A DNA stretch of 64,000 nt from Bifidobacterium choerinum (GTDB lineage Bacteria; Actinomycetota; Actinomycetes; Actinomycetales; Bifidobacteriaceae), in the NCBI RefSeq assembly GCF_000741135.1, contig NZ_JGYU01000005.1, positions 113,965 to 177,964 on the forward strand. Direction: 5' to 3'. Both the position numbers and the translations under genes were made by a program. Numbering within the stretch: the first letter of the stretch is position 1; each line of letters opens with the position of its first letter. The notes below the pieces were generated by a model, which worked only from the letters and a program-made list of their open reading frames with translations, had not been told where the DNA came from and searched no databases. Of this stretch, positions 1-7,740 are shown in pieces.

Positions 1-31
1 CCACGCCGAACGCCTGTGCCGTCTCAATCAT
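1..31 (-). CDS. 5' end of a leftward gene cut by the window edge
   Basis: An ATG at position 31 on the minus strand is preceded by a strong ribosome binding site (AAGGAAGG, six bases upstream). Only about ten codons (MIETAQAFGV) are visible before the window ends, so no family can be named. The gene diverges from the riboflavin transporter genes to its right; the AT-rich stretch at about 120-300 probably holds promoters for both directions. Confidence 0.4.
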   Translation of the reverse strand, partial: MIETAQAFGV

Positions 32-365
32 CGTCAACCTTCCTTACCGTTTCCAGGGGTGTCACCCAGTGATTTCACCATCTCGGGCCCGTCGGCCGAT
101 GCGCCATGCATCCGCGAATGACTGCCCTACTATATGATATATTAGTTCAACCAGTAAACATTGGTGTTTCGCAAACTATCCACATTCTGAAACGATGTTT
201 TTCTGATAACGATTGTCATGTTGCGTTTCCTCGCATCCACGCATCACGCAAGGGTTTCCCTGACCATCGTTTGCTCGACGAATATCCCTCCTCCACCCGT
301 CTTCAGGCGCACTTCGCGCAATCGACGGCGTCTGTTTATCCCGGCCTGCGTATACAGATGGAACA

Positions 366-505
366 TGTAGTTTCAAGGAAGGTGCAATTCCTTACTGGCG
401 GTAGCGCCGCGCATCCGATGCGCCTACGGCGAAGCCCGCAACCCGCGAAAGCGGTGGATTCGGTCGGATTCCGAAGCCAACGGTGACAGTCCGGATGGAA
501 GAAAC
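366..505 (+). promoter_or_regulatory. FMN riboswitch (RFN element)
   Basis: The sequence carries the conserved RFN blocks in order: an AAGG..GCAATTCCTTACTGGCGGTA block at about 376-403, AGCCCGC at about 433, GGATTCGGT with its pairing ATTCCGAAGCC around 455-478, and the 3' block GACAGTCCGGATGGAAGA ending near 502. This aptamer binds FMN and normally shuts off riboflavin synthesis or uptake genes. It ends about 12 bases before the ATG of the RibU-like gene, so control of translation start is likely. No clear terminator is seen between aptamer and gene. The exact 5' limit is approximate. Confidence 0.9.
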
Positions 506-516
506 GGAGCTCTGCG

Positions 517-1371
517 ATGAGCACGATCGATGATGCCCTCATGTCCGCATCCCAACAGCCGACCGACGACGAACGCCCGATCACCAACGGCGACGCCCGG
601 TCCGTATCCCCCGCCGCTGCCGGCGGTACGGCAACACCCGCCGCCGACGACGCAGCCGCCGCCAACGCCGTCAACGACGCTACCGGTAGCGTCGCCAACG
701 GCGGTCGCGCCACCGATAACGCCGCCGCTACCGATAACACGACCGCTACCGGCGGCGCCGCGAAGCCCGCCTCGACGTCCACCGCGCGCACGTTGCGCGA
801 CCGGCGGCCCGACGACGCGCATTCGACGGGCGTCGGCGACGGCGGCCGCTGGTCCACGCGCCGCATCGCGATGTACGCGCTGTTCGTCGCGCTCGCGATG
901 GCCGTCAGCTTCATCGAGTTCCCGCTCATGCCCGCGGCGCCGTGGCTCAAATACGATCCCTCGGGCGTCGTCTGCCTCGTCGCCGGCTTCGCCTTCGGCC
1001 CGTCGGCGGCCGCAATCGTCAGCGTCCTCGGCTTCCTCCCCCACCTCTTCACGAATCCGTGGGGCACGCTGATGGCGGTGCTCGTGGCGCTCGCGCTTTC
1101 GGTGCCGGCCGCCGTCACCTACCGTCGCCGCCGCACGCGCACGTCGGCGCTCGTCGGCATCATCGTCGGCGCACTGCTCGCGCTCGTGGTCGCGATCGGC
1201 GCGAACCTTGTCATCACGCCGATGTACGCGCACATGTCGATGGCCGACGTCGCGAAGCTCATCATCCCGGTGCTGCTGCCGTTCAACCTCATCAAGTTCG
1301 TGCTCAACGGCGTCATCACGTTCCTGATCTACAAGCCGATCTCCACATTGCTCGAACGGGGTCAGCGGTGA
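517..1371 (+). CDS. ribU: ECF transporter S-component for riboflavin (RibU-like)
   Basis: 284 residues. The C-terminal 170 residues form five or six hydrophobic segments, and the segment from about residue 120 (ALFVALAMAVSFIEFPL, then APWLKYDPSG) matches the RibU/FmnP pattern. The protein should bind riboflavin in the membrane and dock on an ECF energising module. The upstream FMN riboswitch supports the substrate. The first 115 residues are an unusual Ala/Thr/Asp/Asn-rich low-complexity extension not expected in RibU; its DNA contains copies of the palindrome GCTACCGGTAGC and relatives. The start is placed at 517, behind ACGGAG. The stop overlaps the GTG of the next gene (GTGA), indicating translational coupling. 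Confidence 0.85.
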   Translation: MSTIDDALMSASQQPTDDERPITNGDARSVSPAAAGGTATPAADDAAAANAVNDATGSVANGGRATDNAAATDNTTATGGAAKPASTSTARTLRDRRPDDAHSTGVGDGGRWSTRRIAMYALFVALAMAVSFIEFPLMPAAPWLKYDPSGVVCLVAGFAFGPSAAAIVSVLGFLPHLFTNPWGTLMAVLVALALSVPAAVTYRRRRTRTSALVGIIVGALLALVVAIGANLVITPMYAHMSMADVAKLIIPVLLPFNLIKFVLNGVITFLIYKPISTLLERGQR

Positions 1372-3836
1372 CGACCTCCCCCCGCACCGTCGTCGACATG
1401 CGCGGCGTGCGGCTCAGCTACGACGGCGGCGCGACCTGGACGCTCGACGGCGTCGACCTTCAGGTGCGCGAAGGCGAACGCGTCGCCCTTGTCGGCCCGA
1501 ACGGCTCGGGCAAGTCGACGCTGTCGCTGCTCGCCGCGGGTCTCGCCGCCCCCGACTTCGGCACCGTCGAACTCGCCGGCGAACTCGTCTTCGACGGCGC
1601 CGGCGCGCACGCCGGCGCCTATCGTCGTGCGCGCCGCGACATCGGCATCGTCTTCCAGAATCCGGAGGACCAGATCGTCACGACCGTCGTCTGCGAGGAC
1701 GTCGCCTTCGGCCCGGAGAACCTCGCGACGCCGCGCGGGCAGATCGGCGAACGTGTGCACGACGCGCTCGCGACGGTCGGCATGACGACGTTCGCGGAGG
1801 CGAACCCCGCCGATCTCTCGGGAGGACAGCAGCAGCGCGTTGCGATCGCCGGCATGCTCGCGATGCGTTCGCGGCTGCTCGTCCTTGATGAACCGACGGC
1901 GATGCTCGACCCCGAGGCGCGCGCCGATGTGCTCGCCGCGCTCGACGACATCCAGAAGCGCGGCACCGCGATCATCATCGTGACCCACGACGCCGCCGAA
2001 CTCGCGCATGCGACGCACGTCCTGCGTCTGGAGCACGGCCGTCTGCTGCCGGCAGACGACGGATCCGATCCGCTACCGGACGCACCGTCGGCGACCGGCC
2101 ACGCCCTTCCCGATCCCTTACCGGACGCACCGTCCGCACCCGCCGGCGACGTACCGCCCGTAACGTCGACGCCGGCGATCGTCTTCGACCATGTGACCTT
2201 CCGCTACCCCGGAGCCACCACCGCCGTGCTCGACGACTTCTCGCTACGGGTGGCATCCGGATCCACACTCGCCGTCGTCGGCAGGAACGGTTCGGGGAAG
2301 ACGACCTTCGCGAAGCTGCTGTGTGCGCTGCTGAAGCCCGACGCCGGCTCGATCCGCGTCGCCGACGTCGAACTCGTCCACGCGAGCCGGAGGGAACGCG
2401 CGGCATTGCGCCGCCGGCTCGGCTTCATCATGCAGCATCCCGAAAGGCAGCTGTTCGCAAAGACCGTCGCGCAGGACGTGGCGTACGGCCCGCAGAACCA
2501 GGGGCTTTCCGACGAGGACGTGCGCTTACGGGTGGACGAGGCGCTGCGGCTCGTCGGCGCCGCGCATCTGGCAGAACGCGACCCCTTCACGCTTTCGGGC
2601 GGCCAGCAGCGGCTCGTCGCCATCGCCGGCGTGCTTGCATGCCGCCCGAAGGTGCTCGTCATGGACGAGCCCACCGCATCGCTCGACGACGCCGCCTGCG
2701 CGCGCATCCGCGGCATCATCCGCGACCTGCGCATGCGCGGCGTCACGATCGTCATGATCACGCACGACCTGACGATGGCGCACACGCTCGCCGACGCCGT
2801 CGTCGACTTCCCTCCGTGCAACGCTTCGACGACGCAGATCGGCGACGCGCGCACCATTGCCGCTACCGGTAGCGGCAGCATGGACGATGCGCGCACCGCT
2901 ACCGATAACAACAATGCGCACGACGCACACGGCACATGCGACGCACATCCTGCCACCGGTAGCGACGGCGGCCCCGAAAGCGGCGACGGCGCCCTCGCCG
3001 GCGACGACCGCGACAGCGACCGCCCGTCGCAGCCGATGCCGCCCGAAGCGATCTCGATGAGCGACACCGGCTACTCTTGGATATCCTCCCTCGATCCGCG
3101 CGCGAAGATGCTCGGCATCCTCGCGCTCATGTTCACGGCCTTCGCGATGTCGACGTGGCCGCAGCTCGCCGTCGGCTTCGTCGCGACCGCCGCGATCACG
3201 TGCGCGAGCCGCGTCGGCGTACGCCGGCTGCTCTCGTCGGTGCGCGTCTTCCTGGCGCTGTTCGTCGTGACGGGTCTGCTCAACCTCGCCGTCGTCCGCG
3301 GCGGCACGCCGCTGCTGCACATCGGCGGCTGGGCGATCACGACGGGCGGCGTGCACGTCGCGCTCCTCTATATGCTGCGCTTCGCGTTCGTCATCATCCT
3401 CGGCGCGGTCGTGCTGCTGACGACCACGCCGACGGCGATGTCGAACGCCTTCGAACGGCTGCTGCATCCGCTGCGCCGATGGATCCATGTGCAGGAGATC
3501 TGCCTGGTACTGTCGCTCGCGCTGCGTTTCCTGCCGACGCTCGTCCAGGAGGCCGTCTCGATCCGCGACGCGCAGGCCGCGCGCGGCGGTTCGATCGACT
3601 CGGGCGGCCTAATCAGACGGGTGCGCGCGATGTGCGCAATTGTCACTCCGGTGTTCGCCGGCGCGATCCGGCATGCCGACAACCTCGCGCTCGCATTGGA
3701 CGCCCGCTGCTATCAGGAGGGCATCCGGCGCACACAATGGCACCCGCTGGAGATGCGCGCGCGCGACTGGCTGTTCTGCGGCGGCGTCGCGATCGTCATC
3801 GCCCTGGTCATCCTGGGACATGTGTTCAATATGTGA
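1368..3836 (+). CDS. Single-chain ECF energising module: ATPase-ATPase-EcfT fusion
   Basis: 822 residues from a GTG that overlaps the ribU stop. Domain 1 (about 1-240) is an ABC ATPase with Walker A GPNGSGKST at about residue 43, signature LSGGQQQR and Walker B LLVLDEP at about 170. Domain 2 (about 265-490) repeats the set: GRNGSGKTT at about 305, LSGGQQR, VLVMDEP at about 429. A low-complexity linker rich in Asp/Ala/Thr/Gly (about 490-565) leads to an EcfT membrane domain (about 565-822) with several hydrophobic segments and an AARGG coupling-helix motif. ECF modules are normally three separate proteins (EcfA, EcfA', EcfT). With RibU this should form a complete riboflavin importer. The same palindromic repeat DNA found in ribU occurs in the linkers. 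Confidence 0.88.
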   Translation: MTTSPRTVVDMRGVRLSYDGGATWTLDGVDLQVREGERVALVGPNGSGKSTLSLLAAGLAAPDFGTVELAGELVFDGAGAHAGAYRRARRDIGIVFQNPEDQIVTTVVCEDVAFGPENLATPRGQIGERVHDALATVGMTTFAEANPADLSGGQQQRVAIAGMLAMRSRLLVLDEPTAMLDPEARADVLAALDDIQKRGTAIIIVTHDAAELAHATHVLRLEHGRLLPADDGSDPLPDAPSATGHALPDPLPDAPSAPAGDVPPVTSTPAIVFDHVTFRYPGATTAVLDDFSLRVASGSTLAVVGRNGSGKTTFAKLLCALLKPDAGSIRVADVELVHASRRERAALRRRLGFIMQHPERQLFAKTVAQDVAYGPQNQGLSDEDVRLRVDEALRLVGAAHLAERDPFTLSGGQQRLVAIAGVLACRPKVLVMDEPTASLDDAACARIRGIIRDLRMRGVTIVMITHDLTMAHTLADAVVDFPPCNASTTQIGDARTIAATGSGSMDDARTATDNNNAHDAHGTCDAHPATGSDGGPESGDGALAGDDRDSDRPSQPMPPEAISMSDTGYSWISSLDPRAKMLGILALMFTAFAMSTWPQLAVGFVATAAITCASRVGVRRLLSSVRVFLALFVVTGLLNLAVVRGGTPLLHIGGWAITTGGVHVALLYMLRFAFVIILGAVVLLTTTPTAMSNAFERLLHPLRRWIHVQEICLVLSLALRFLPTLVQEAVSIRDAQAARGGSIDSGGLIRRVRAMCAIVTPVFAGAIRHADNLALALDARCYQEGIRRTQWHPLEMRARDWLFCGGVAIVIALVILGHVFNM

Positions 3837-4014
3837 ACAAAACGCGTGAATCAGCTCACAGTATGGCATCATGTGATTCAGCGACAAGCGAACAAGTGCT
3901 GACACAATCTTCATCTGTTCGCGAACGAAGACGAATAACGTCAACGGAGCGGAGTCATCGTCCACGGTTCCCACAAGGAACAAGCCGTGAACGGATTCCC
4001 TTCACGAGTCGTAT

Positions 4015-4058
4015 ATGTGCGGCCATCCGACAACAGCGGATAGCCGCACATCTTTTTT
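4015..4058 (+). terminator. Rho-independent terminator after the riboflavin transporter operon
   Basis: The stem ATGTGCGGC..ATCCG pairs with CGGAT..GCCGCACAT around an ACAACAG loop and is followed by CTTTTTTG. It lies about 180 bases after the stop of the ECF fusion gene. I see no gene between them. Confidence 0.85.
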
Positions 4059-4204
4059 GCACTGCCGCCCATAATCGTGCAACGCATCCTCCGCGCATAC
4101 GCGAACCATGATTCGTCGGCGTTTGCGTCGACGAGCGACCGACGCAAACGACCTTCGGCGGATGGACGAACATCCGTCAGCGCCCCGCATCCGCCCATAG
4201 GCGA

Positions 4205-4490
4205 TTCGTTCGCCCTTACGGGTAGCCGGCCATTCGCGGTTGACCTTATACACCGACGATCCCGGATCCCCAAGCGGACCGCAGCTCCTACGGGTAGTCA
4301 AGCGCCCGGCGACGATTGGATGCCGCCCGTAAGCAGCCGCGGCCCACGTCCGCCGCCCGTAAGCGACCAATCGCGCTTACGGGCGGTGGCTACCCGTAAG
4401 CGGTCGGCTACCCGTAAGCGATCGCCGCCCGTAAGGGATCGCCGCCCGTAACGATACGTCCGCGTAATCGGTCGCCGCCCGTAAGCGAAT
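4205..4490. repeat. Array of short CCCGTAAGCG-type repeats
   Basis: The intergenic gap 3837-4691 holds the terminator and then about ten copies, in both orientations, of a motif around GCCCGTAAGCG / CGCTTACGGGC (for example near 4213, 4327, 4352, 4374, 4392, 4411, 4428, 4446 and 4474). The later copies are spaced 16-20 bases apart. Open frames here merely reflect the repeats. Variants with TTACGGG or CTACCGG cores also occur inside the neighbouring transporter genes, so the family is not restricted to the gap. Confidence 0.6.
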
Positions 4491-4691
4491 CGGTCTGCGC
4501 GGCCCTGTCGCCGCGTCGCCGTTCCTCGCATCGCTGATTGCGATGCGTCCCGCGCACATGCCTTCTACGATGGGACGCACAGGAACAAGTCCCTCCGATC
4601 CGCCGGCGTCGTCCGGCGCGGCATGCACACGCATGGACGAATGCGCGGCCGGATCGGAGGGACGTCGCAGCGAACGAGGAATCGAGGAACC

Positions 4692-5522
4692 GTGAAACCC
4701 ACGACACATGACGTCATACTCAACAACGACGTGCTCATCCCGCAGGTCGGCCTCGGCGTCTTCCGCACGCCCGACGGTCAGGCCACCGTCGACGCCGTCC
4801 ACGCGGCGCTCGAATGCGGCTACCGCCATATCGACACGGCGAGCGTCTACGGCAACGAGAAGTCGGTCGGCGAGGCCGTAGCCACGAGCGGCGTGCCACG
4901 CGAGGACGTGTTCATCACGACGAAGCTGTGGAACGACGACATCCGCAAGCACCGCACGATGGACGCGTTCCAGGAGAGCCTTGAGCGTCTCGGCACCGAC
5001 TACGTCGACCTCTACCTCATCCATTGGCCGGCCGAAGGCTGGCAGGACGCTTGGACCGCGATGCAGGAGATCTACCGCAGCGGCCGCGCACGGGCCATCG
5101 GCGTGAGCAACTTCGCGAAGAACCACCTCGACGAACTGCTGGCGCACACCGACGTCAAGCCGGCGGTGAATCAGATCGAATCCTCCCCGACCTTCCCGAA
5201 CCAAGACATGGTCGACTACTGCCGTGGACTCGGCATCGCCGTCGAGGCGTGGAGCCCGCTCGGCGGCACCGGCAGCGACCTGCTCAAGGACGAACGGCTC
5301 ATCGAGATCGGCGAGAAGTACGGCAGGTCGTCGGCGCAGGTCGTCATCCGCTGGCATCTGCAGCGCGGACTCATCGTGCTGCCGAAGTCGGTGCGCAGCA
5401 CGCGCATCCAGCAGAACATCAACGTCTTCGATTTCGAACTCGACGACGAGGACATGCACAGGATCGCGACGATGGACACCGGCGTGCGCAACGGCGCCGA
5501 CCCGAACGATTTCGATTTCTGA
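4692..5522 (+). CDS. Aldo/keto reductase
   Basis: 276 residues from a GTG preceded by GAGGAA. This is an NADPH-dependent aldo/keto reductase of the 2,5-diketo-gluconate reductase type, reducing aldehydes or ketones in the cytoplasm. The catalytic tetrad is visible: Asp48 and Tyr53 (RHIDTASVYGNE), Lys78 (ITTKLWND) and His111 (LYLIHWP). GVSNF, QIE and LPKSV are typical family motifs. It stands alone between the repeat array and yhbY; the physiological substrate cannot be told from sequence. Confidence 0.9.
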   Translation: MKPTTHDVILNNDVLIPQVGLGVFRTPDGQATVDAVHAALECGYRHIDTASVYGNEKSVGEAVATSGVPREDVFITTKLWNDDIRKHRTMDAFQESLERLGTDYVDLYLIHWPAEGWQDAWTAMQEIYRSGRARAIGVSNFAKNHLDELLAHTDVKPAVNQIESSPTFPNQDMVDYCRGLGIAVEAWSPLGGTGSDLLKDERLIEIGEKYGRSSAQVVIRWHLQRGLIVLPKSVRSTRIQQNINVFDFELDDEDMHRIATMDTGVRNGADPNDFDF

Positions 5523-5656
5523 TGCGACATGCCGCATGCGTGTGCGCACACGCACGTCGTCTGCCACCAGGCGTCGATCGAACGCATCGGATATGATGGT
5601 GCGGTTACGCACTTGATGAAATCGATGAATCACGTCACAGAAGGAAGACGATATCC

Positions 5657-5962
5657 ATGGCATTGACGAAGAAGCAGACGAAGCAGCTGCGCGCGATGGC
5701 GAACCAGCTCAAGCCGCTCGTGTACGTCGGCAAGAACGACCTGACCGATTCCGCGATCCGGCAGGCGGACGAGACAATCGAGAAGCGCGAGCTGATCAAG
5801 GGTCAGGTCCAGGACGGCTCCGGCATGGACGCGCGCGAGGCCGCCGAACGACTCGCCGACGCGCTCGGCGCCGACGTCGTGCAGGTCATCGGCAACCGCT
5901 TCGTCCTGTTCCGCGTCTCGAAGCGCGACGACGTGGAACACATCCGCCTCGTGCGCGAGTGA
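5657..5962 (+). CDS. yhbY: YhbY-family (CRM domain) RNA-binding protein
   Basis: 101 residues, start behind AGAAGGAAG. It matches the CRS1/YhbY fold: LRAMANQLKPLVYVGKNDLTDS at the N terminus contains the GxxG-like VGKN loop, followed by ELIKGQV and a C-terminal VVQVIGNRFVLFR strand. These proteins bind ribosomal precursors and take part in large-subunit assembly. It is followed at once by a strong terminator, so it ends a transcript. Confidence 0.88.
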   Translation: MALTKKQTKQLRAMANQLKPLVYVGKNDLTDSAIRQADETIEKRELIKGQVQDGSGMDAREAAERLADALGADVVQVIGNRFVLFRVSKRDDVEHIRLVRE

Positions 5963-5995
5963 CACGCGGACGGACGACACATACAGCAGACGATA

Positions 5996-6037
5996 AAGGG
6001 GGGTGGATCCGCCGATCATGGCGGATCCACCCCCCTT
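5996..6037. terminator. Bidirectional terminator between yhbY and tenA
   Basis: A perfect 18-base inverted repeat (AAGGGGGGTGGATCCGCC and its complement) surrounds the six-base loop GATCAT. It lies between the convergent yhbY and tenA genes. A-rich and T-rich edges on the two sides suit termination in both directions. Confidence 0.85.
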
Positions 6038-6156
6038 CGTCATACCGCCGCCAGGCCGCGCACGGCGATGCGCCTGATGGGCAGATGTCACCGGAAGGAC
6101 CTGCTTGCTGGCGTCACACCCCTTTACGGGATGCACGTCCCGCGATCGGCACGCGG

Positions 6157-6906
6157 TCACTGCGCGTCGATCGCCTCCCACTGCGGCTTCCAGCTCATCT
6201 GTTCGTCGTACGCGCTCGCCCAGAACATGTATTCGTTCTCGACGCCGTGGATGAACAGTTCGATGAGCTGTTCGCGCTTACGCTCATCGGCGTCGGCGAC
6301 GAACCGTTCGATGTGTGCGAGCAGCCATGCCGACGACTGCCAGAACTCGTCGGTCTTGTAGGTGTCGATCCAGCTCTTGTACGGGTTGTCGCCGAGCGTG
6401 TCCGCGAACTCGTCCGCGAGACGCTGCCCGTAGTCGGCGTACACCCACGCGCACGGCAGCACGGCGACGAGCACGTCGAGCAGGTCGCCGCCATAGGCGA
6501 CCGACAGCATATGCGTCGTGTACGCGCGCGCGAACGCCGACTGCTTCGCGCGCGCCATCTCCTCGGGCGTGATGCCGTACGACGCCAGATAATCGCCGTG
6601 CAGTGATTTCTCGACGTCGAAGATCGAGCGCTGCACGTCGACCATGAACTTCATGATCTCCGCGTCGTCGGTCTTCGTCAGCGCGAGCGCGTGCACCTTC
6701 GCGTAGTCGTTGAGGTAGAGCTCGTCCTGCTTGAGGTAGAACGCGAACTTGCGCGTCGGCAGCGTGCCGGCGCCGAGTTCGCGGATGAACGGCTGGCGGT
6801 ACCCCTCCTCCCATACCAGGTTCGCCGCGTCGCGCATCCGCTGTGCGAACGGTGGCAGGTTCGTCAACGTGATGGCGGTTGCATTGCCGGATTCAGCTGT
6901 GGTCAT
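6157..6906 (-). CDS. tenA: TenA-type thiaminase II / aminopyrimidine aminohydrolase
   Basis: 249 residues. TenA salvages thiamine breakdown products by hydrolysing aminopyrimidines to HMP. The family pattern is complete: FAFYLKQDELYLNDYAK at about 54-70, the catalytic Cys152 in LPCAWVYADYG, and IHGVENEY near the C terminus with the catalytic glutamate. The ATG at 6906 has GGGAGA just upstream; a longer reading to 6936 would run into the repeat that starts at 6919 and is not supported. The prophage boundary lies only 13 bases before the start codon, so the native leader and promoter have been separated from the gene. Confidence 0.92.
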   Translation of the reverse strand: MTTAESGNATAITLTNLPPFAQRMRDAANLVWEEGYRQPFIRELGAGTLPTRKFAFYLKQDELYLNDYAKVHALALTKTDDAEIMKFMVDVQRSIFDVEKSLHGDYLASYGITPEEMARAKQSAFARAYTTHMLSVAYGGDLLDVLVAVLPCAWVYADYGQRLADEFADTLGDNPYKSWIDTYKTDEFWQSSAWLLAHIERFVADADERKREQLIELFIHGVENEYMFWASAYDEQMSWKPQWEAIDAQ

Positions 6907-6918
6907 ATGTCGTCTCCC

Positions 6919-7054
6919 TACGATGGTGTTATCCAATCAAGACGGTCGTCCGACACGTAAGAACACGGCTAAAACCCAATGATTGCAACATTCACGAGAA
7001 TCATCCGGTTCTAGCACCGCTCGCATACGACGTGAAGAGTTAATGAATGTTTAA
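6919..7054. other. Probable attL: core at the left edge plus one arm-type site
   Basis: The left limit of identity with the phage-phage junction (6919) fixes the left edge of the att core. A 15-base motif TTAATGAATGTTTAA lies at 7040-7054. The same 15-mer occurs at 63487-63501 and, on the integrase side, at 63229-63243. The core sequence itself cannot be bounded on the right without the empty attB site. It does not overlap a tRNA gene. Confidence 0.6.
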
Positions 7055-7136
7055 CGAAAACACGCATCGGACAGATCAACACCGTTCACGCGACCGGATA
7101 ACCGCCAAGACAAGCACAACACACCGTCTGGATACG

Positions 7137-7177
7137 AAAAAACGGGGCCGGCAGCCACTCAGGCCGCCAGCCCCGTT
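7137..7177 (-). terminator. Terminator of the late operon
   Basis: On the minus strand, AACGGGGCTGGCGGC pairs imperfectly with GCTGCCGGCCCCGTT and is followed by TTTTTTCG. It lies downstream of the holin and the CRISPR-like repeats and would end the long leftward late transcript. A second copy lies at 63584-63624. Confidence 0.75.
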
Positions 7178-7210
7178 AGTTGAGAGCGGCGCCTCGGCTC
7201 CGCCCTCTGA

Positions 7211-7290
7211 AACCCACCCCGCTGTGATGCGGGGAACACGATTGCATCAAACAATCTAGGGGGTCATCCCCGCTGTGATGCGGGGAACAC
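7211..7290 (-). CRISPR. Two type I-E-like CRISPR repeats in the late 3' UTR
   Basis: Read on the minus strand, two units contain GTGTTCCCCGC-ATCACA-GCGGGG. Their identical 23-base cores are at 7268-7290 and 7217-7239. The upstream unit continues as ATGACC, matching the usual GATGAnCC tail of I-E repeats; the downstream unit ends differently (TGGGTTT). The period is 51 bases, so the insert is about 22 bases rather than the usual 32-33, and the loop is two bases longer than in standard I-E repeats. No cas gene is present. The units lie between the holin stop and the late terminator in crRNA orientation. They could be a solitary-repeat RNA anti-CRISPR, a degraded mini-array or simple hairpins. 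Confidence 0.5.
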
Positions 7291-7428
7291 TGTCGCGCGA
7301 TTCGATTTAACGAATCATCCCAACAAGCGTAGGGAAACGCAACCGTGCTGTTTAATTGTGGTATCCACAAAATAGTAGATATTTCAACCCACTCACCGAT
7401 TGCTCGGCGAGACAGTACGACAAGTATA

Positions 7429-7728
7429 TCACAACTTGCGGTTCGGATTGTATGCGACACCGAACGCCGCTGCCACGGTCGGAATCGCGCCGGCCAGCGA
7501 CGACAGCAGGATCGTCACCCATTTCGCCGCACCCGCTTCGATGGCGACGGGAGCTGCGACGGTGAGGATGACGCCGGCGATGGCGCACACCACATACACG
7601 GCGGTGCGCACGGCCGGGTCGAACACTGGCGTATACGGCTCCTCATGCGGAATACTGTCGGGCAGTGGCTGGTCCGTGTCCATGTACATACGGTCGAGGT
7701 CGTCGTCGCTCATATGCTCATCGGTCAT
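7429..7728 (-). CDS. Phage holin
   Basis: 99 residues with two hydrophobic segments: about 42-63 (TAVYVVCAIAGVILTVAAPV) and about 70-90 (VTILLSSLAGAIPTVAAAF), after a 38-residue acidic cytoplasmic region. The turn AIEAGAAKW sits between them. Size, two-segment layout and position next to the endolysin match the small actinophage/r1t-type holins that form membrane lesions at the end of infection. The start has GGGGAGATC upstream. Its 3' half recurs at the window end. Confidence 0.85.
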   Translation of the reverse strand: MTDEHMSDDDLDRMYMDTDQPLPDSIPHEEPYTPVFDPAVRTAVYVVCAIAGVILTVAAPVAIEAGAAKWVTILLSSLAGAIPTVAAAFGVAYNPNRKL

Positions 7729-7740
7729 GATGATCTCCCC

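Larger units (their letters stand above)
6919..7555. repeat. Left copy of a long direct repeat (prophage left end, attL side)
   Basis: This segment recurs at 63366-64000 with only one difference that I see (left TCCACAAAATAG, right TCCAAAATAG at about 7364-7375). Identity begins exactly at TACGATGGTG; the preceding bases differ, being tenA leader on the left and integrase-side phage DNA on the right. It therefore marks the crossover region followed by phage DNA. The right copy is cut by the window end, so the true repeat may be much longer. It contains a putative integrase arm site, a terminator, two CRISPR-like repeats and the 3' part of the holin gene. Confidence 0.93.

Noticed and set aside
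336..1233. Leftward open frames of about 260 residues opposite ribU
   Set aside because: They are Arg/Ala-rich shadows of GC-rich coding DNA and cross the FMN riboswitch.
942..1367. Extension of the ECF fusion protein upstream to 942
   Set aside because: It would overlap ribU for 400 bases in another frame with an Arg/His-rich sequence; the GTG at 1368 gives a normal ATPase start.
4077..4531. Open frames in the repeat array on both strands
   Set aside because: They are produced by the repeats, lack ribosome sites and match no family.
6919..7000. Integration into a tRNA gene
   Set aside because: The bases at the att edge do not fold as a tRNA; the neighbouring host gene is tenA.
7047..7259. 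70-residue open frame in the direct repeat (again at 63494-63706)
   Set aside because: It runs through an integrase arm motif, the terminator and a CRISPR-like repeat; no ribosome site.
7211..7290. A working CRISPR array
   Set aside because: Only two units, insert of about 22 bases, and no cas genes or leader; kept only as CRISPR-like repeats.
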